This document shows positions 1-12,254 of a stretch of DNA of 64,000 nt, one piece after another. This stretch comes from Tubiluchus corallicola (taxonomy: Eukaryota; Priapulida; Priapulimorpha; Priapulimorphida; Tubiluchidae). The notes below the pieces were generated by a model that was given only the letters and a program-made list of their open reading frames with translations, had not been told where the DNA came from and made no database searches. The DNA lies in contig JAQGDQ010001035.1 in the NCBI GenBank assembly GCA_030141605.1, positions 1 through 64,000 on the forward strand, read 5' to 3'. The position numbers and the translations under genes were made by a program. Position 1 is the stretch's first letter. Each line of letters starts with the position of its first letter.

Positions 1-149
1 GAAAAAATTACAAGATTCTGCTGATGTTTTACTAGTAATTTACTCAAGCTAAGTCCATTCCATATATTTCATAGTTTTATTTCAAAGAATTGATAATTGT
101 GACTCTTTCATCTACAGCATATATTGACTTTATTTTTGTGATCGTTTAG

Positions 150-3100
150 TTCACATGAGCACAAAGAGATGTCGCTTCGATATTTTGTTGTTCCGTCACT
201 TGCAAGTCGTATGTTCGCTCAGTGGCAGCGTCGCCGCATGCTTTGGTGGAGAAAGGTAAGAGCGGAAATCACTGTGATGTTCACTTGTTTATATACTCTG
301 AAACGTGTAAATTTTCAATTTTAAGTGTTTGAATTGAGTAGTGACAACTTTTTTATCTTGTACAGTCAAACCTCGTTATAATGCCAGGTCTGGGATACCA
401 CTAAATATGGTGCAATAGCGGTAATCTTAGTTGGCGTTATATATAGGAGCAAATTTAAAGTGTAATGGCACAGCAGATATGTTGGCGGTATTTGCTATAT
501 TTAATATTATAGAAATCAGCCATGCACACATGTCTGAAATATCACGCTGTAAGCTAGCATCTGCTGCTAGGTAGAGAAAGTACTTTCTCTAACACAGTAA
601 TAATGCCACGTGCGTACCATGTACCGTCACATTCTTGGATGTGATAAAATGCAAACTTAACGCGCGTGCTTAAAACATAAATTATTTAATAATGGACGCT
701 TTGCATCCCCCAAAAAATAAGTTCTGTGACTGTAAGTGAACTACAACAGCTTAATTTTTCACAGTTGTCTCTCCATGAGAAAGTTCCAGTTAAGAAACAA
801 GACCGTTCAACACCTATTCTTCAAATATAACTACAACGTTAAAATTATGTATGTTAGTTATCTTTTACATGGTATTAAAACAATATCTAAAAATTTTCTG
901 AAGCATCACCCCCACTAATTTTAGCTATGAGCCACCACTTTTGTCAAAAAATTATCTAAGTTTTCTATATCTGTTTCACACTGTGGTAGATTTGGTGTTC
1001 ACTGTTCCAAAGTGAACGCGATTCTTTTTTTTCATTAAAAATAAAATGATTTTTCATTGCTACACTATTATTACATTATTCTCATTTTCTTCAGTTAGCT
1101 TGCAATCCACCAAGCTTTAAATTATCAGATGTGAAAACCAGAGACGGCAAAAGCTATGTGAATATCAGCTTCCCGTTTCCCTGGGGACCGGAGACAGTCG
1201 AATTCGTGACAAACAGAGGTGACAAGGACGTGAAACATTTTGAACAAACTTCTGGACAAAATTGTCAGGTAGGTGAAGTTCTGTTCCTAATTAAAAATCG
1301 AATTACACATAGAATTTTAAATATTTTTGTATTTAGATATTGAAGTGTGATAAACCTTGAAAAAATAAGCCTAAGATTCTGGCTAGTTAGTTAATGGAAC
1401 TGTTTGTTACAGCCAATCGCCGTTAGTTTTGCAATTATGCAATCAGGAAGCAGTATACAGGCAAATAGCTGGGTAGGCATTTCAATCATTTATTGATTTG
1501 TATTCATATTGTTGTTGGCTTCCTTCTGTCTCGGAAGACAATGGAATGTGCGCCAAGAGAGTCCGATCCTTGAACGTCTCCAGGGCGCACGCCTGGGCAA
1601 GGTGTATGGAGATCCTGAGTTGCCCAGACAACAGGAACCCTCTCTCTTCCTCCCTGGTGTAGTCCAAAGGAAAGCGGAGCGATACGTTTGGCACCAGGTT
1701 GCCTGCAGGAGCTGCCGGAGTCAGTGAGTATGCTGCACGGGTCCGCCTTTGGGGCTCCACTCCTGATTTGGAATGTTTACTCCTCTACACATGGCCGTTG
1801 GGTCACTTGACCTCCTCTGCCCTCTAGCCGTTGGCTGCTTGTACAGCTCCTCCGCCTAGTGTCGAGATACAGTGTGGGCATCCCGCAAGCCTACAGCACC
1901 TGGTATTCCTAGGCGGTTACCCGTCCAAGTACTAACCAGGCTCTGTATTCATATGAGGACCCTATATAATTGGAACAGTTTGCAATGCTCCCGCATATGT
2001 GAGAAGTTAAACAAAAGGGGGATTAAGAATTCTGTTTGAGCACGCAGAGGAGGAACCTAGCAAGGCCCGCTTTTTGAAGAAAAGCAACACGTATTTAATG
2101 CTCATTTGCAAGTAAAACCAAATAAGTCCATTAATTTAAAACTACACTCATATCTCACTTTTACGGATATTGGAAGAATCGGAAAAAATTTGGACTGTTA
2201 AAAAATCTCTGTTGTTTCGCAAGCTGGCCGCTAGTTGGCGGGCAGTCACTTTGTTTACATCATTGCATCAACGTAACCAAGCAGCGTGTAACGGCACGTC
2301 TGTAGCTTGCATGTCAGCATGTGACAAGTGACAAATATAGAGACAATTATACAGAGTTATTAGAGAGAATTGCCAACAGTTTTTGTATACTTTTACATAG
2401 GAGTGGTTCATTCCAGACGTTTTTTATACAATTAGGCGATTGATTTCACATTACCATGGGTGTCATACATGGAGCCTACTGTATTAGCTTAGTAATGGAG
2501 AATATGCATATTCAGACCGACTTCTTCCCGCTTTTGTCCAGCAAACCGAGTTATGAGTGTATTTTAAACATTTTTCTTCTACAAAATAATAAAACGCGTG
2601 TGAAGGGACGGGTACTCATTCTTAATTTTAACATACAATCCATTAAATCAGCGTTCTTTGCGAGTGAAAACGGTTTTTCCCATTTTTCTGGAAACTAGCT
2701 AAAGTGAACTCACTATGTGTCCCAGAAGATGGGAGATACGCGATGCTAGCATAAAATTTATTGTTAAACTTTCACTGTTTAAACACAGTTGACTATGAAA
2801 TTAGGCCAATTAGGTGTCTTTGTGTTTCGTTTCTTTTGAACAAGTTGTGCAAGAAATGGTATTTGTCTCTTTAGGAATTTTTGCTTGATGTCCACCACGC
2901 TGATTATTGATTTTTTGTCTTAGGTCAAAGATGGAAGAAAACTGGTTACGCCTCATCTGATTTTGACTAAAACCACACTAGAGGCAGCAATGCTTGCGTT
3001 CCTTCTTGATGCTTATCATGAAAAACAGCGATCAGACTTGAAGGGCAACTCTAGCATAAGAGAAGTAAGTAAAATTGAGTTAGCGCTCAATTTCAATGCA

Positions 3101-5594
3101 TTTTCTTTACACTGCAAAAAAATGCAGCTGAATATTTTGGGTCCTAGAAAATATCCGGTATTTCGTTCTGTTCTTCTTGCTTAAAAAACCTAGAGGAACT
3201 GCTTATCTATTCTTTGCCAGGGAATAAATTTGGCTAGTATCAAGGTATTGCTAGATCGAATCCCCTACTTAATTAGAGCTGTTTGACAAATAAAAATTGT
3301 GGTTTATTTGAAGATGTTAGGATAAGAGCTCATTGTTTTTGTTCTTAATAACATTTGGTCCTCATAACATTAATTTTAAATACGTAATGGTTAAATTATT
3401 ATTTAAAGATAGTCACGTGTGTCTCTTCTTTCCCATTATTGAACATTATTTTATTATAAACTAACACATTCATATAACAATTCAATTTTCATTGGTCTTA
3501 AATGCAAATTTTTAATTACCTGGTACATGCGCATTAACTGATTAATTATATTAGTAACAATCCTGAGAGGGTGGCTGACCTCGATAACTTATAGTTCTTT
3601 CGCCACCCTTTCACCACTAATCAATAATTACTTTTGCACTTTGTAATATTATTGTATGTTGTATAGATTAATAAATCTCTTAGTTGTGTATTTTGCTATT
3701 TTAAAAATGGTGATAAACTAATAAACTTACTTTCTTACTTACTTACTTACTTACTTACTTGCTTACTTACTTACCATCGTTGTTAGCTGTATAACTTGTG
3801 ACAGCCATATGTTCTTCTTCGTTAGAATTTACGTCATCGTCATCAGATCCGTTGTCATCTTCGTCAGATTTTGCATTCTCATCATCGTCATCGTCACCAG
3901 TGGTCATCCACCTGACGAATCTGTCGCCTATTGAAGCCATTTCAAAATCAATCTTCATTCAAGTCTAAATGCAGTAAATGAACTTTAATTCAATTTTAGT
4001 CTTAATGCAGGTTCTACAGTTGCACCCACGACTTGCCCCGTACAAAACTGCAGTGGCTGTGTCTGGTAGCGCCGGTCGAGAATTGCGGGAACTCTCCGAG
4101 TATTTGGGAAAGGAACTACGAGAAGCTGATATATCTGTGTGGCAGAGTGGGGAAAGTTCCAGCACTTCGTTAGAGAATCAATTTATCAAGTACGTCTTTC
4201 TTATGCCTGATTTTTTAAACTCTGATCTCCTGTTTGTAATAATTATCATAGAACCTTTAATTTTACCCTCTGTGTTACTTTTGTTGTTGTTGGTATCCTT
4301 CTGTCTCAGAAGACAATGGAGTTTGCACCAAGAGAGTCAGTTATTGATCACATTGATGGAGCTGCAGCGTCGACTGTGGCTGAGCAGTCCGATCCTTGAA
4401 CGTCTCCAGCGCGCATGCCTGGGCAAGGTGTATGGAGATCCTGAATTGCCCAGACAACAGGAACCTCCTCTCTTCCTCCATGGTGTAGTCCAAAGGAATG
4501 TAGAGCGATACGTTTGGCACCATGTTGGCTGCAGGAGCTGCCGGAGTCAATGATGAGCATGCTGCACTGGTCTTGCCTTCGGGGCTCCACTCCTGATTTG
4601 GAAGGTTTACTCCTCTACACACGGCCGTTGGGTCACTTGACCTCCTCCGTCCTCTAGCTGTTGGCTGCTTGTGCAGCTCCTCCACCTAGTGTCGAGATAC
4701 AGTGTGGGCATCCCGCAAGCCTACAGCACCAGGTATTCCTAGGCGGTCACCCATCCAAGTACTAACTAGGCTCTACGTTGCTTAACTTCGGTGATGAGAC
4801 GAGAACCAGTGTTTTGAACGTGATTTGGAGTCAGTGAACAGTCCGCCTTCGGGGCTCCACTCCTGATTTGGAAGGTTTAGACTGACAGTGGCGAGATAAC
4901 GAGGCTAGACTGTACAAGTTAATACATGTTTTTTAGATATGACGAAATGGGAATTCCATATTGCCTCATCATCAATGACAACTCGTTAACAACAGGAATC
5001 TGTTATCTTCGAAGTCGAGATACAACTCTTAAGGTAAATATGCTAAACTTTGATTAATATTTTCAGCTATCGGCGAAGTTTTCTTATCTCTGGAAACATC
5101 CTGAAATCGGGTAACGAAATAAACCCATGTGATGCTTAAAAATGTGCAGCTTGTAATAGTTTAAATTGTTTGTGTTGAATTTCGTCACTTTTTGTGTGCA
5201 GCTGCTTGAAGTAGAGATTGCTTATATGGAATGCAATTGCATTTAGTATTTGTTGTACCCGACTGTTCTTTCAATAACTCTGAATAACGTTCAATTCGAA
5301 GAGGAATAAATCTGCTAAGCCAGTAAAAAGAGCATATGTTTTACTATAAGAACGCTCTACTATGAATCTTGGAGACTAATTGTGTTTTATTAATGACCAA
5401 AGTTCCAAGTCTGTAACACAAACTACCATTAATTTAAATCAGCATTTTGTTTGTTTTGTTACGAAACACTGTGTGTATTCTAACCCAACATTACAGTACT
5501 GTTATTGCGTATTTATTTTTATGTGTTTGTTTAGGAAAAGCTTCATATGACCGATATCAGGGACACACTACTCCAGAGAATTTTAGCTTATTGA
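150..5594 (+). CDS. POLG2: DNA polymerase gamma accessory subunit, left copy (5'-partial)
   Basis: Processivity subunit of the mitochondrial DNA polymerase; the family has a class-II aminoacyl-tRNA synthetase-like fold. Six exons with GT-AG borders and compatible phases: 150-255, 1095-1268, 2924-3064, 4011-4189, 4937-5033, 5535-5594 (stop TGA). Family landmarks are a tryptophan-rich segment ending WWRK at the end of the first exon, FPWGPE in the second, DGRK in the third, the C-terminal anticodon-binding-like domain starting VLQLHPRLAP in the fourth, YDEMG and YLRSRDTTLK in the fifth, and a 19-residue tail. The order matches vertebrate POLG2 throughout. Earlier exons would lie before the window start. 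A SINE sits in the second intron and another in the fifth. All six exons are open. A possible AATAAA signal lies at 5770-5775. Identification is from family knowledge, not a search. Confidence 0.88.
286..633 (-). repeat. Interspersed repeat, about 350 bp (left-arm copy)
   Basis: Mirrored at 28231-28577, and present a third time outside the arms at 31029-31347 with scattered differences. One edge carries CAGTCAAACCTCGTTATAAT (from 363), which resembles terminal repeats of pogo/Tigger-like DNA transposons. No matching opposite terminus was found, so it may be a one-ended remnant. It lies in the POLG2 intron between the first two visible exons. Confidence 0.6.
1510..1943 (-). mobile_element. 5S rRNA-derived SINE, 5'-truncated
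   Basis: Minus-strand SINE whose 5' head is a 5S rRNA fragment (the segment giving ...GGTTAGTACTTGG...GGTGCTGTAGG in 5S sense) and whose tail ends GAAGGAAGCCAACAAC. It is flanked by an 11-bp target duplication TGTATTCATAT (1499-1509 and 1944-1954). The target duplication abuts the head inside the 5S region, so this copy was truncated on insertion. It lies in a POLG2 intron. Confidence 0.85.
3728..3776. repeat. CTTA tetranucleotide microsatellite (left arm)
   Basis: About eleven CTTA units with one interruption. Mirror at 25083-25132. It lies in a POLG2 intron. Confidence 0.85.
4281..4880 (-). mobile_element. 5S rRNA-derived SINE, long subtype, with extra fragment
   Basis: Full 5S head (to about 4834) and body on the minus strand, tail toward 4281 (CCAACAACAACAA). 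It contains the roughly 50-bp internal segment (about 4337-4390) that is missing in the shorter copies. A second partial SINE piece of about 45 bp is appended at 4835-4880, repeating the stretch that also occurs near 4550-4610. This implies a rearranged or nested copy. It lies between the fourth and fifth visible POLG2 exons. Confidence 0.8.
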
Positions 5595-5769
5595 GTACAT
5601 CCATTCCAGGGGTACAGACTGAAATTTTGCTTTATCAAGCTTTTTTTACATCGTCAGTTTATGCTTCTAAAGTAACTTTATCATCAGAAGATTAAAAAAA
5701 TGATTTTTACCATAGTCAAATGTTTTCCACTTTTATAACCATTAGGCTAATTTGCATATGTGATCAAAT

Positions 5770-5775
5770 AATAAA
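5770..5775 (+). promoter_or_regulatory. Candidate polyadenylation signal of left POLG2
   Basis: AATAAA hexamer about 175 bases after the POLG2 stop codon. The mirror copy is at 23082-23087 on the minus strand. The motif is common by chance in AT-rich DNA. Confidence 0.35.
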
Positions 5776-6750
5776 TTTTCACATATTTTTGCAACATATT
5801 TGAACAACGTTTTATCATATTGTAATCATTGTCTTGAGCCAATGTTTTGAATTTCTGCATTTTTTTATTTATTTATTAAATATATCCACAATGATCATTA
5901 CAGCATTGTACATAAAAGTATTTAATAACATAGTTATTATTATGTGCGCAAGATGCCAAGCCGCAAATGACCCGTGGGGTACTCAAGAAGTAATTACTTG
6001 TTTAAAGCACCCCAAATGAATGTGGACTGAGTGTAATGAAAAAGAGCACTAAAGGAATAGAAGAAAGGTTAATAGAAAATAGAAAGAAGATGTGATGGTA
6101 TCTGTATGAAGTAACGTGAACTATAGAAATGTAAAAATTGACATAGCCAGCAACGCAATGGATTACGACAGGGACAGCAGCGTAATTAATCAAATTTTTG
6201 TTTTTCTGACCCACACCATCAAGTAATAATCATGCTATTCTGTTCCATACACGTAGCTAAATTATTGGTATTTATGTAACGTGTTTCTTAGAAACCCTCT
6301 ATTACCGAACGTACACTGAAACTCTTAACATTAATGGCGGTGGTGACACCTGTTAACAAAATTCAGAACTATGGTCACGATGTTTTAGCATACAAATGTG
6401 TTGATACATCAAAATTAATATATTTGAGTTTTTAGTCTGTGATAAGGATCAGTGGTATTTGATTATGTATGCAACATAGCAAAGCGGCATTCCGTTCATA
6501 TGATAGTGTCAATTCAAATTTTTCCACTGTGTGCTTACACGGCTTTGTAAATTCCAGAAAAACAGGTATTAACATAGCTTTGGTTAACAATTTAGCCTGG
6601 GAATCAGCACAGAATGGTAATAAAATCACACAAGATTAAATTTTTCATCAAAAGATGGTCTGTTAATTAGACTAGATTAGCTTAACTTATTAGATTAGCT
6701 AAGTAGATTAGTATGCCGGTGCTTAACTGTTATTGATAATTGATAGTTTT
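5776..6750. other. Non-coding, 3' flank of left POLG2
   Basis: AT-rich DNA after the POLG2 terminal exon. No long or conserved ORF, RNA or repeat was recognised. Mirror 22107-23081 is equally empty. Confidence 0.5.
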
Positions 6751-6754
6751 TTAA

Positions 6755-7213
6755 CCCTTTCAGTCCCAAATTATTTTTTTAATAAGAAAATTTTTTTTGA
6801 TTTGGTACTTTTGTTCAGTATATCCATCTTCTTTACACATAATAATTATATTTTTCTACCTGTGCCCACGTGCTAAATATAGCCTGTATCCCACAGGATA
6901 CAATGGGATTCAATGGAAGCAAAAAATGTGCTTCATTTTGCAACTGTTGATAATTTTTTAAAGTATTTAAGACATTTAGTATGCATGCTATACTGATCTG
7001 TACAAAGTCGTCTCTAAAGTACTGTACCTTGAGCAGTTTTTTATGCTATGTAGATTTTCTAGTTTACCATTTTATCACCATTTTAGTCTCTTGTTATTAG
7101 CTTAAATCAAAATAACTATTAACAGATCAAATAACTGTCAGTTTTAAAATTTTATTAATTTTAAAGGCAGAAAATATTCTCGTATCCCACGGGATACAAC
7201 AGGTATGAAAGGG
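6755..7213. mobile_element. TTAA-flanked MITE, piggyBac-like (left arm)
   Basis: 459-bp element bounded by TTAA (6751-6754 and 7214-7217), with inverted ends beginning CCCTTTCA on both sides. Internally it has the repeated motif GTATCCCACGGGATACAA and a related copy near 6888. The TTAA target and CCCTTT ends are typical of piggyBac-type non-autonomous elements. No transposase. Confidence 0.7.
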
Positions 7214-7642
7214 TTAAAGTGAAAAAAAACTATTTCACTGCCCTATGTGAATTGATGTCATTATACTGCAAAAGTTTGACTGGACACTAACATATTCCTT
7301 TACATTGTAAGCAAAGCTTTAAATAAGCTGGGTATACATATTTGTGTGGTGCCGTTTCTCATCGTGTAATTATTGAAAATGTTAAAATAAGTGGGAGTTT
7401 GATTGGTTGACCTGGTATAGCTTTGACCAGGTCAGCTGGCTATTGTTCTGCTAGCCTTGAAGCCATTGTAATATATGGGAAGATTATATAACAGTGATGA
7501 TAATGTTGGATGGGCTGTATTAGCTATTTTATATGCTCATTGGGACTAGAAAGAGTCACATATTTCTCGTAATTGATGTAATGGTGTTATGTGAAATGCA
7601 TGATCGATGTGATGTCATTAGAATTTATCCTGTTGCTCACAT

Positions 7643-7920
7643 TTTGTTGTTTGTTGCATGAAACTTGTTGTTTGTTGTTTACCGTGTGAAGCTTGTTGTT
7701 TGTTGTTTACCGTGTGAAGCTTGTGGTTTGTTGTTTACCTTGTGAAGTTTGTTGTTTGTGTTTTGTTGTTTACCGTGTGAAGCTTGTGGTTTGTTGTTTA
7801 CCTTGTGAAGTTTGTTGTTTGTGTTTTGTTGTTTGCCGTGTGGAGCTTGTTGTTTGTTGTTCGTTGAGCGAAATGTGTTGTTTGTTGTTTACTGCTTGAA
7901 GTTTTTTGTTTGTTTTTTGA
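7643..7920. repeat. Minisatellite of TTTGTTGTTTACC type (left arm)
   Basis: Irregular tandem array whose higher-order unit combines TTTGTTGTTTACCGTGTGAA and AGCTTGTGG-like segments. ORFs across it are cysteine/valine-rich artefacts of the repeat. Confidence 0.8.
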
Positions 7921-9180
7921 AACTTATTTGTTGTCGTTTGACACAATTAATGACACCGTCCATGGAAGCGATTTGTCATAAACTTTGGTGTTTGCAAAAA
8001 GTGAGGAAAGGGAAGCTTGTGACTTGTTATAGGCAGTTTCACACTTTTAAGTGCTTTGACTAGTCGTGCACGCATTCACACTACATGCTGGCTATGTGAA
8101 TTCATTTTACGGTGTGCCATGAAAATGATCACATATGCTTGCAATATTTGAAAACGTTTGGTCAGTTACGTTAGGTGGTGTTGCTGCTGCTGCTGCTGAC
8201 CAAATCATCCAAGCATATTCATGCTCTTGTATTTTGATCTGACCCCCTGTATTTCAGTTAACATTGCAGCTTAAGATGATTCCGGTACACATGATTCACC
8301 TGAGACAACCTTCTGCCATGTTGCTACATTAATTTGTCAAGCGAACTTGTTCTGGTTTTTTGCTGTGACAACATTTAAGCTGAACTCAGAATTGTGAAAG
8401 CCGGAACAGATGCTGCAGCTTCCGCCTACTGTTACAGTAAAACATCCAGAAACGTACAAAGAAATCGTAGTAGTCGGATGTGTTTAAGCACAAATCTACC
8501 AAGCCACCAAGATCAGTAATGCGTTAACAATCCACCTAGTGTAGACAGCAAGACAAATGCGAACATTGCTTTTTTTAACCAGAACATCTGTTTGCTCTTA
8601 TCAGACATCTAAAATAAATAAAAATAGCAAAATTTAAAATAAGTTTTTAAATCCAGTTTATTATTAAATTTAGCCAGTAGGCAACGTATTAATAAGCTGC
8701 ATATAGAATGGCTTAAGGCCCAAAGTGTACAGCGCCCTCTACATCTTTTGAAGTTATACTATCAAAGAAATGTGTTTACTTTTTTACCAATGGAATGCTG
8801 AAGTTTTATAATGTTACAAAATTGAATTATAATGTATGTGATAATGGAGATAAATTTAGCTGACATTCTGTCTTTTAAATTGATAGGCTGCTTTTTGAAT
8901 TGCCCGAGGAACATGTTGTTTGTAGCTCATATTTTTAATCCTGTCTTATCCAGGGGCTAAATTTAGTCTAATGTCAAAAGAACAATTGAATTTTTATCAG
9001 TGGAATGTTAAAATAAAGGTACATACATGTGCATCTGTCTAATGCTCATGTCAAGATAATGATTGCTTTAAATTGTAAATGTGGCAGAAATATTTGCTTC
9101 TGGCTGACTTTGAAGATAATTTACCCTGCACACTGCAGAATTGCATGTGTATGGTTGTGGCATGATTGTTTTTGTTAGTG
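7921..9180. other. Non-coding stretch
   Basis: No gene recognised. Ends at a G homopolymer (about 9187-9200). Mirror about 19680-20939 likewise holds nothing recognisable. Confidence 0.5.
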
Positions 9181-9265
9181 GCTTGTGGGGGGGGGGGGGG
9201 TTGTCAGTAGATAACGGTAAATGTGTTGCTGTGATGGTCATTATTGTTGTTCCTTTTTAATGCAG

Positions 9266-9345
9266 TGCGGTCCCGAATCTAGTAGTCACCCATCCGTTTA
9301 CCAAGGAGATCCAGTATTCTTTAACTTCAGTTGCAATCTGCTGCC
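9266..9345 (-). repeat. Diverged 5S-like segment (left arm)
   Basis: In reverse complement it contains GAAGTTAAAGAATACTGG and GGATGGGTGAC at the spacing of the 5S internal control region, but the rest has drifted. Probably an older, unrelated 5S-derived insertion. Mirror at 19535-19615. Confidence 0.4.
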
Positions 9346-9399
9346 ACTAGATTGTACGTCATGCCCGTGCTAAGTACAGCTACTGATGTTGCTGATCAT

Positions 9400-9585
9400 G
9401 AAGACGACGATGATAATGATGGTGATGATGATGATGAGATGATGGTAATGATGCAATTGTTGAGATTATTTTTCCTGCTGCTGTTGTTGTTGTTGCTTTT
9501 GCTTTGACTGCTGCTTGTTGCTGCTGCTGCTGATGATTATGATGACGATGATGTTGTTGGTATTGCCTTTGCTGCTGCAGCTAAT
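9400..9585. repeat. Trinucleotide-rich segment (GAT/CTG)
   Basis: Imperfect GAT, TTG and CTG runs. In the right-arm mirror (about 19245-19470) a roughly 30-bp unrelated insertion at 19314-19349 interrupts it, one of the clearest structural differences between the arms. Confidence 0.7.
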
Positions 9586-9981
9586 TGCTGATATACTATC
9601 TAGAACATCATTTTCACGACTGAATGGCACTATGCATATGTACATTTACACAGTGATACTCAACGAATCTAACACTTCAACACTTCCAATTGCTTGGTAA
9701 TTTTTTCACTATTTTTTGCTCCGTACAAGCCACCTGTAATGATAACAGTAAAAAGACAAGACATTTCATTTCATGAATGCAGAGCTTCCTAAAACTCAAT
9801 AAAGTTTAAACTTAGTCTGAAATACCACATAGGAAATTTATCAGGAGTTTATAAATGGTCTTGAATTTCTCGCTGTTTTGCAAATCTTAGTCATATCTGA
9901 AATTTTATTAATAGTTGATACGACACGAACACTTTGATCATTCGGAAGAACAGAAAAAGTACAGTAGTATCGGTAGATGAT

Positions 9982-10472
9982 TGCCCTTTGGCATCCTTCT
10001 GTCTCGGAAGACAATGGAATGTGCGCCAAGAGAGTCCGATCCTTGAACGTCTCCAGGGCACACGCCTGGGCAAGGTGTATGGAGATCCTGAGTTGCTCAG
10101 ACAACAGGAACCCCCTCTCTTCCACCCTGGTGTAGTCCAAAGGAAAGCAGAGCGATACGTTTGGCACCAGGTTGGCTGCAGGAGCTGCCGGAGTTGGTGA
10201 GCATGCGGCACTGGTCCGTCTTCGGGGCTCCACTCCTGATTTGGAAGGTTTACTCCTCTACACATGGCCGTTGGGTCACATGACCTCCTCCACCCTCTAG
10301 CCGTTGGCTGCTTTTGCAGCTCCTCTGCCTAGTGTCGAGATACAGTGTGGGCATCCCGCAAACCTACAGCACCTGGTATTCCAAGGTGGTCACCCATCCA
10401 AGTACTAACCAGGCTCTACGTTGCTTAACTTCGGTGATCAGACGAGAACTGGTGTTTTCAACGTGATTTGGT
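9982..10472 (-). mobile_element. 5S rRNA-derived SINE, short subtype, complete
   Basis: 491-bp minus-strand copy with a nearly whole 5S head (about 10360-10472) followed by the family body and a tail ending GAAGGATGCCAAAGGGCA. Target duplication GGTAGATGAT at 9972-9981 and 10473-10482. It lacks the roughly 50-bp internal segment of the long subtype. Confidence 0.88.
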
Positions 10473-10482
10473 GGTAGATGAT

Positions 10483-12250
10483 AGACGTTGGTAAAGTATA
10501 ACAGGTGCAGACTGCAGACCTGCCGACTCTTACACGTGCAAAAGTATCAAAGTTGAAAGTAAACGTTGATCGTTTGAAAGTGTCTCCCCTTGTGACGTAA
10601 AGGATCGCTGTTTGAGGCCTTTCTATTTGAGATAAGGGAGTAAATGAAAGCTGTGTTAAATAATGATTTTGATTAAATTGGTGATTAAATTATTAAATTA
10701 ATAATTCAAGATTAAATGCTTGACGATGCAAGATTAAACTATCATCGTGGGTAGAAGCCTAGTTAGGTGTGACATCACGTGACCAGCTCATGTTCGACCG
10801 GCTGACTCAGAAGTAAAGATTGATGATGTAATCCTTATGCGCAGAAGCTCACGGCGCATTAGGTAGTTAGACAAAAGTGGTTTAAGGCCCGCACTTCGGG
10901 GGAGATTAGGAACTGACTTGAAGACGGAGGGCTGGCATTACTATCCTCTTATATTTGCATTGTTGTGTTTGTTGTTTAATAAATGTGTTGCTTGTTATAG
11001 TTTGCCATGCCCATCGTGGCTACCTCACACGCCGCACAATAAACAACAATAATCAGCAAGCAGCACTAACCACAAGAATAAATAGACTTTAACCAATTAT
11101 TTTACTAAGGGCCCCTTTTTGAAGCCCCAGCTATGTAAATGTATCACAAGTAAAAAATATTCGAGACGAGTGAGGGTGGCTTCGTCTGATGGTTCCCAAA
11201 AGGCCATAACCCGGCCCTTTTTTGCTTTAATTTTTTGCTACCCAAAAGGGCAAATACTTCTGAGGCAAAATTTACATCCCCGGACCCCCGATAAGGACGA
11301 GATGATCCTCAAGGGTTTCTGCGTTTCACCCTCATCACTCCCACTTCATACGCTACATTAAATGATTGCAGGGCTGCAGGTGGTCACTCTTTGAATTGTC
11401 TGAAATATGCTCCTGAACAATCAGTGTTTCACGACTTGCAACACATGGTATGAGTTGGAAGGATTTGGGGATAATTCCCAGGCTTAAATATAAACTTGAT
11501 GAGTCTGATAACTGGACCTTAAGTTCAGGTGTGTTTGACCGTACTATAGCAATCTAAATATGTCTAGGCAGTTTATTTCAATTACTCCACTGATTCAAAA
11601 TCCAAAGTTCAAAATTCAACCTACAATGAAGTCATACAGTTTGTCTATAAGTTATTGCTGTTTCGTAAGACATGGCGCGCTGTTTAGACTGTAGCATCTC
11701 GAGCTGAGTGTTTTCTACGCCAGGGTGAACAAACTGAACACGGCATTAGCAGCTTGTGCAAACATTTTTTACGCACCGGGAGAGTTTTTTTCAACAGGCA
11801 AGCTGCACCTGGTTCAGCGTGTTTGCGACACGTGCTTTTGTGACGTCATTGACAACATTCTAGACAATTATCTCTGGTGCGCGGGCGAAGTACAAGGGGT
11901 GAAAATAACATTGATAATAACGAAAATATAACGAAATGTTTTTGTATTGATCGCATATAGAAACTTTTTTCCTTTTGTCAGTTCATTGACAAATTTAAGA
12001 TGAATGCTCTAGGCGCCCGGGTTTAGTCAATTAACGTTTTAGTCTTGTGATTTTTTTGTATTTAAAAGAGAAGAGACGTTTTTTTCTTAACTCTTTAGCA
12101 GTATTGATGTACGCGAGATATCAGTTGATTGATGATTGTTCTTTTCTTGTTAAGCGTTTGTCAGCAACAACAACAACGGTAACATCAGCAGTAGAAACAG
12201 AAACGTAACCATGAACCCTAATGCTTGATGCTCCCTTAGTCTTGCTGTTA
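10483..12250. other. Non-coding stretch, inner left arm
   Basis: No recognised gene. A relatively GC-richer block at 11640-11900 has an ORF-like stretch without family resemblance. The mirror 16570-18344 is equivalent. Splice-like sites are present but nothing supports them. Confidence 0.45.
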
Positions 12251-12254
12251 TCAT

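Noticed and set aside
3728-3776. CRISPR-like regular repeats here and in other arrays
   Set aside because: Eukaryotic microsatellites and minisatellites with no unique spacers.
4341-4685. ORFs of 80-190 residues in SINE copies (also 9841-10265, 18562-18986, 60461-60836)
   Set aside because: The same peptides recur wherever the 5S-derived SINE inserts and are not conserved proteins. The 3978-4553 ORF mixes a real POLG2 exon with SINE read-through.
11725-11931. 68-residue ORF in a GC-richer block, conserved at 16896-17102
   Set aside because: Conservation is due to the palindrome. No ATG start, no family resemblance and no supported splice sites.
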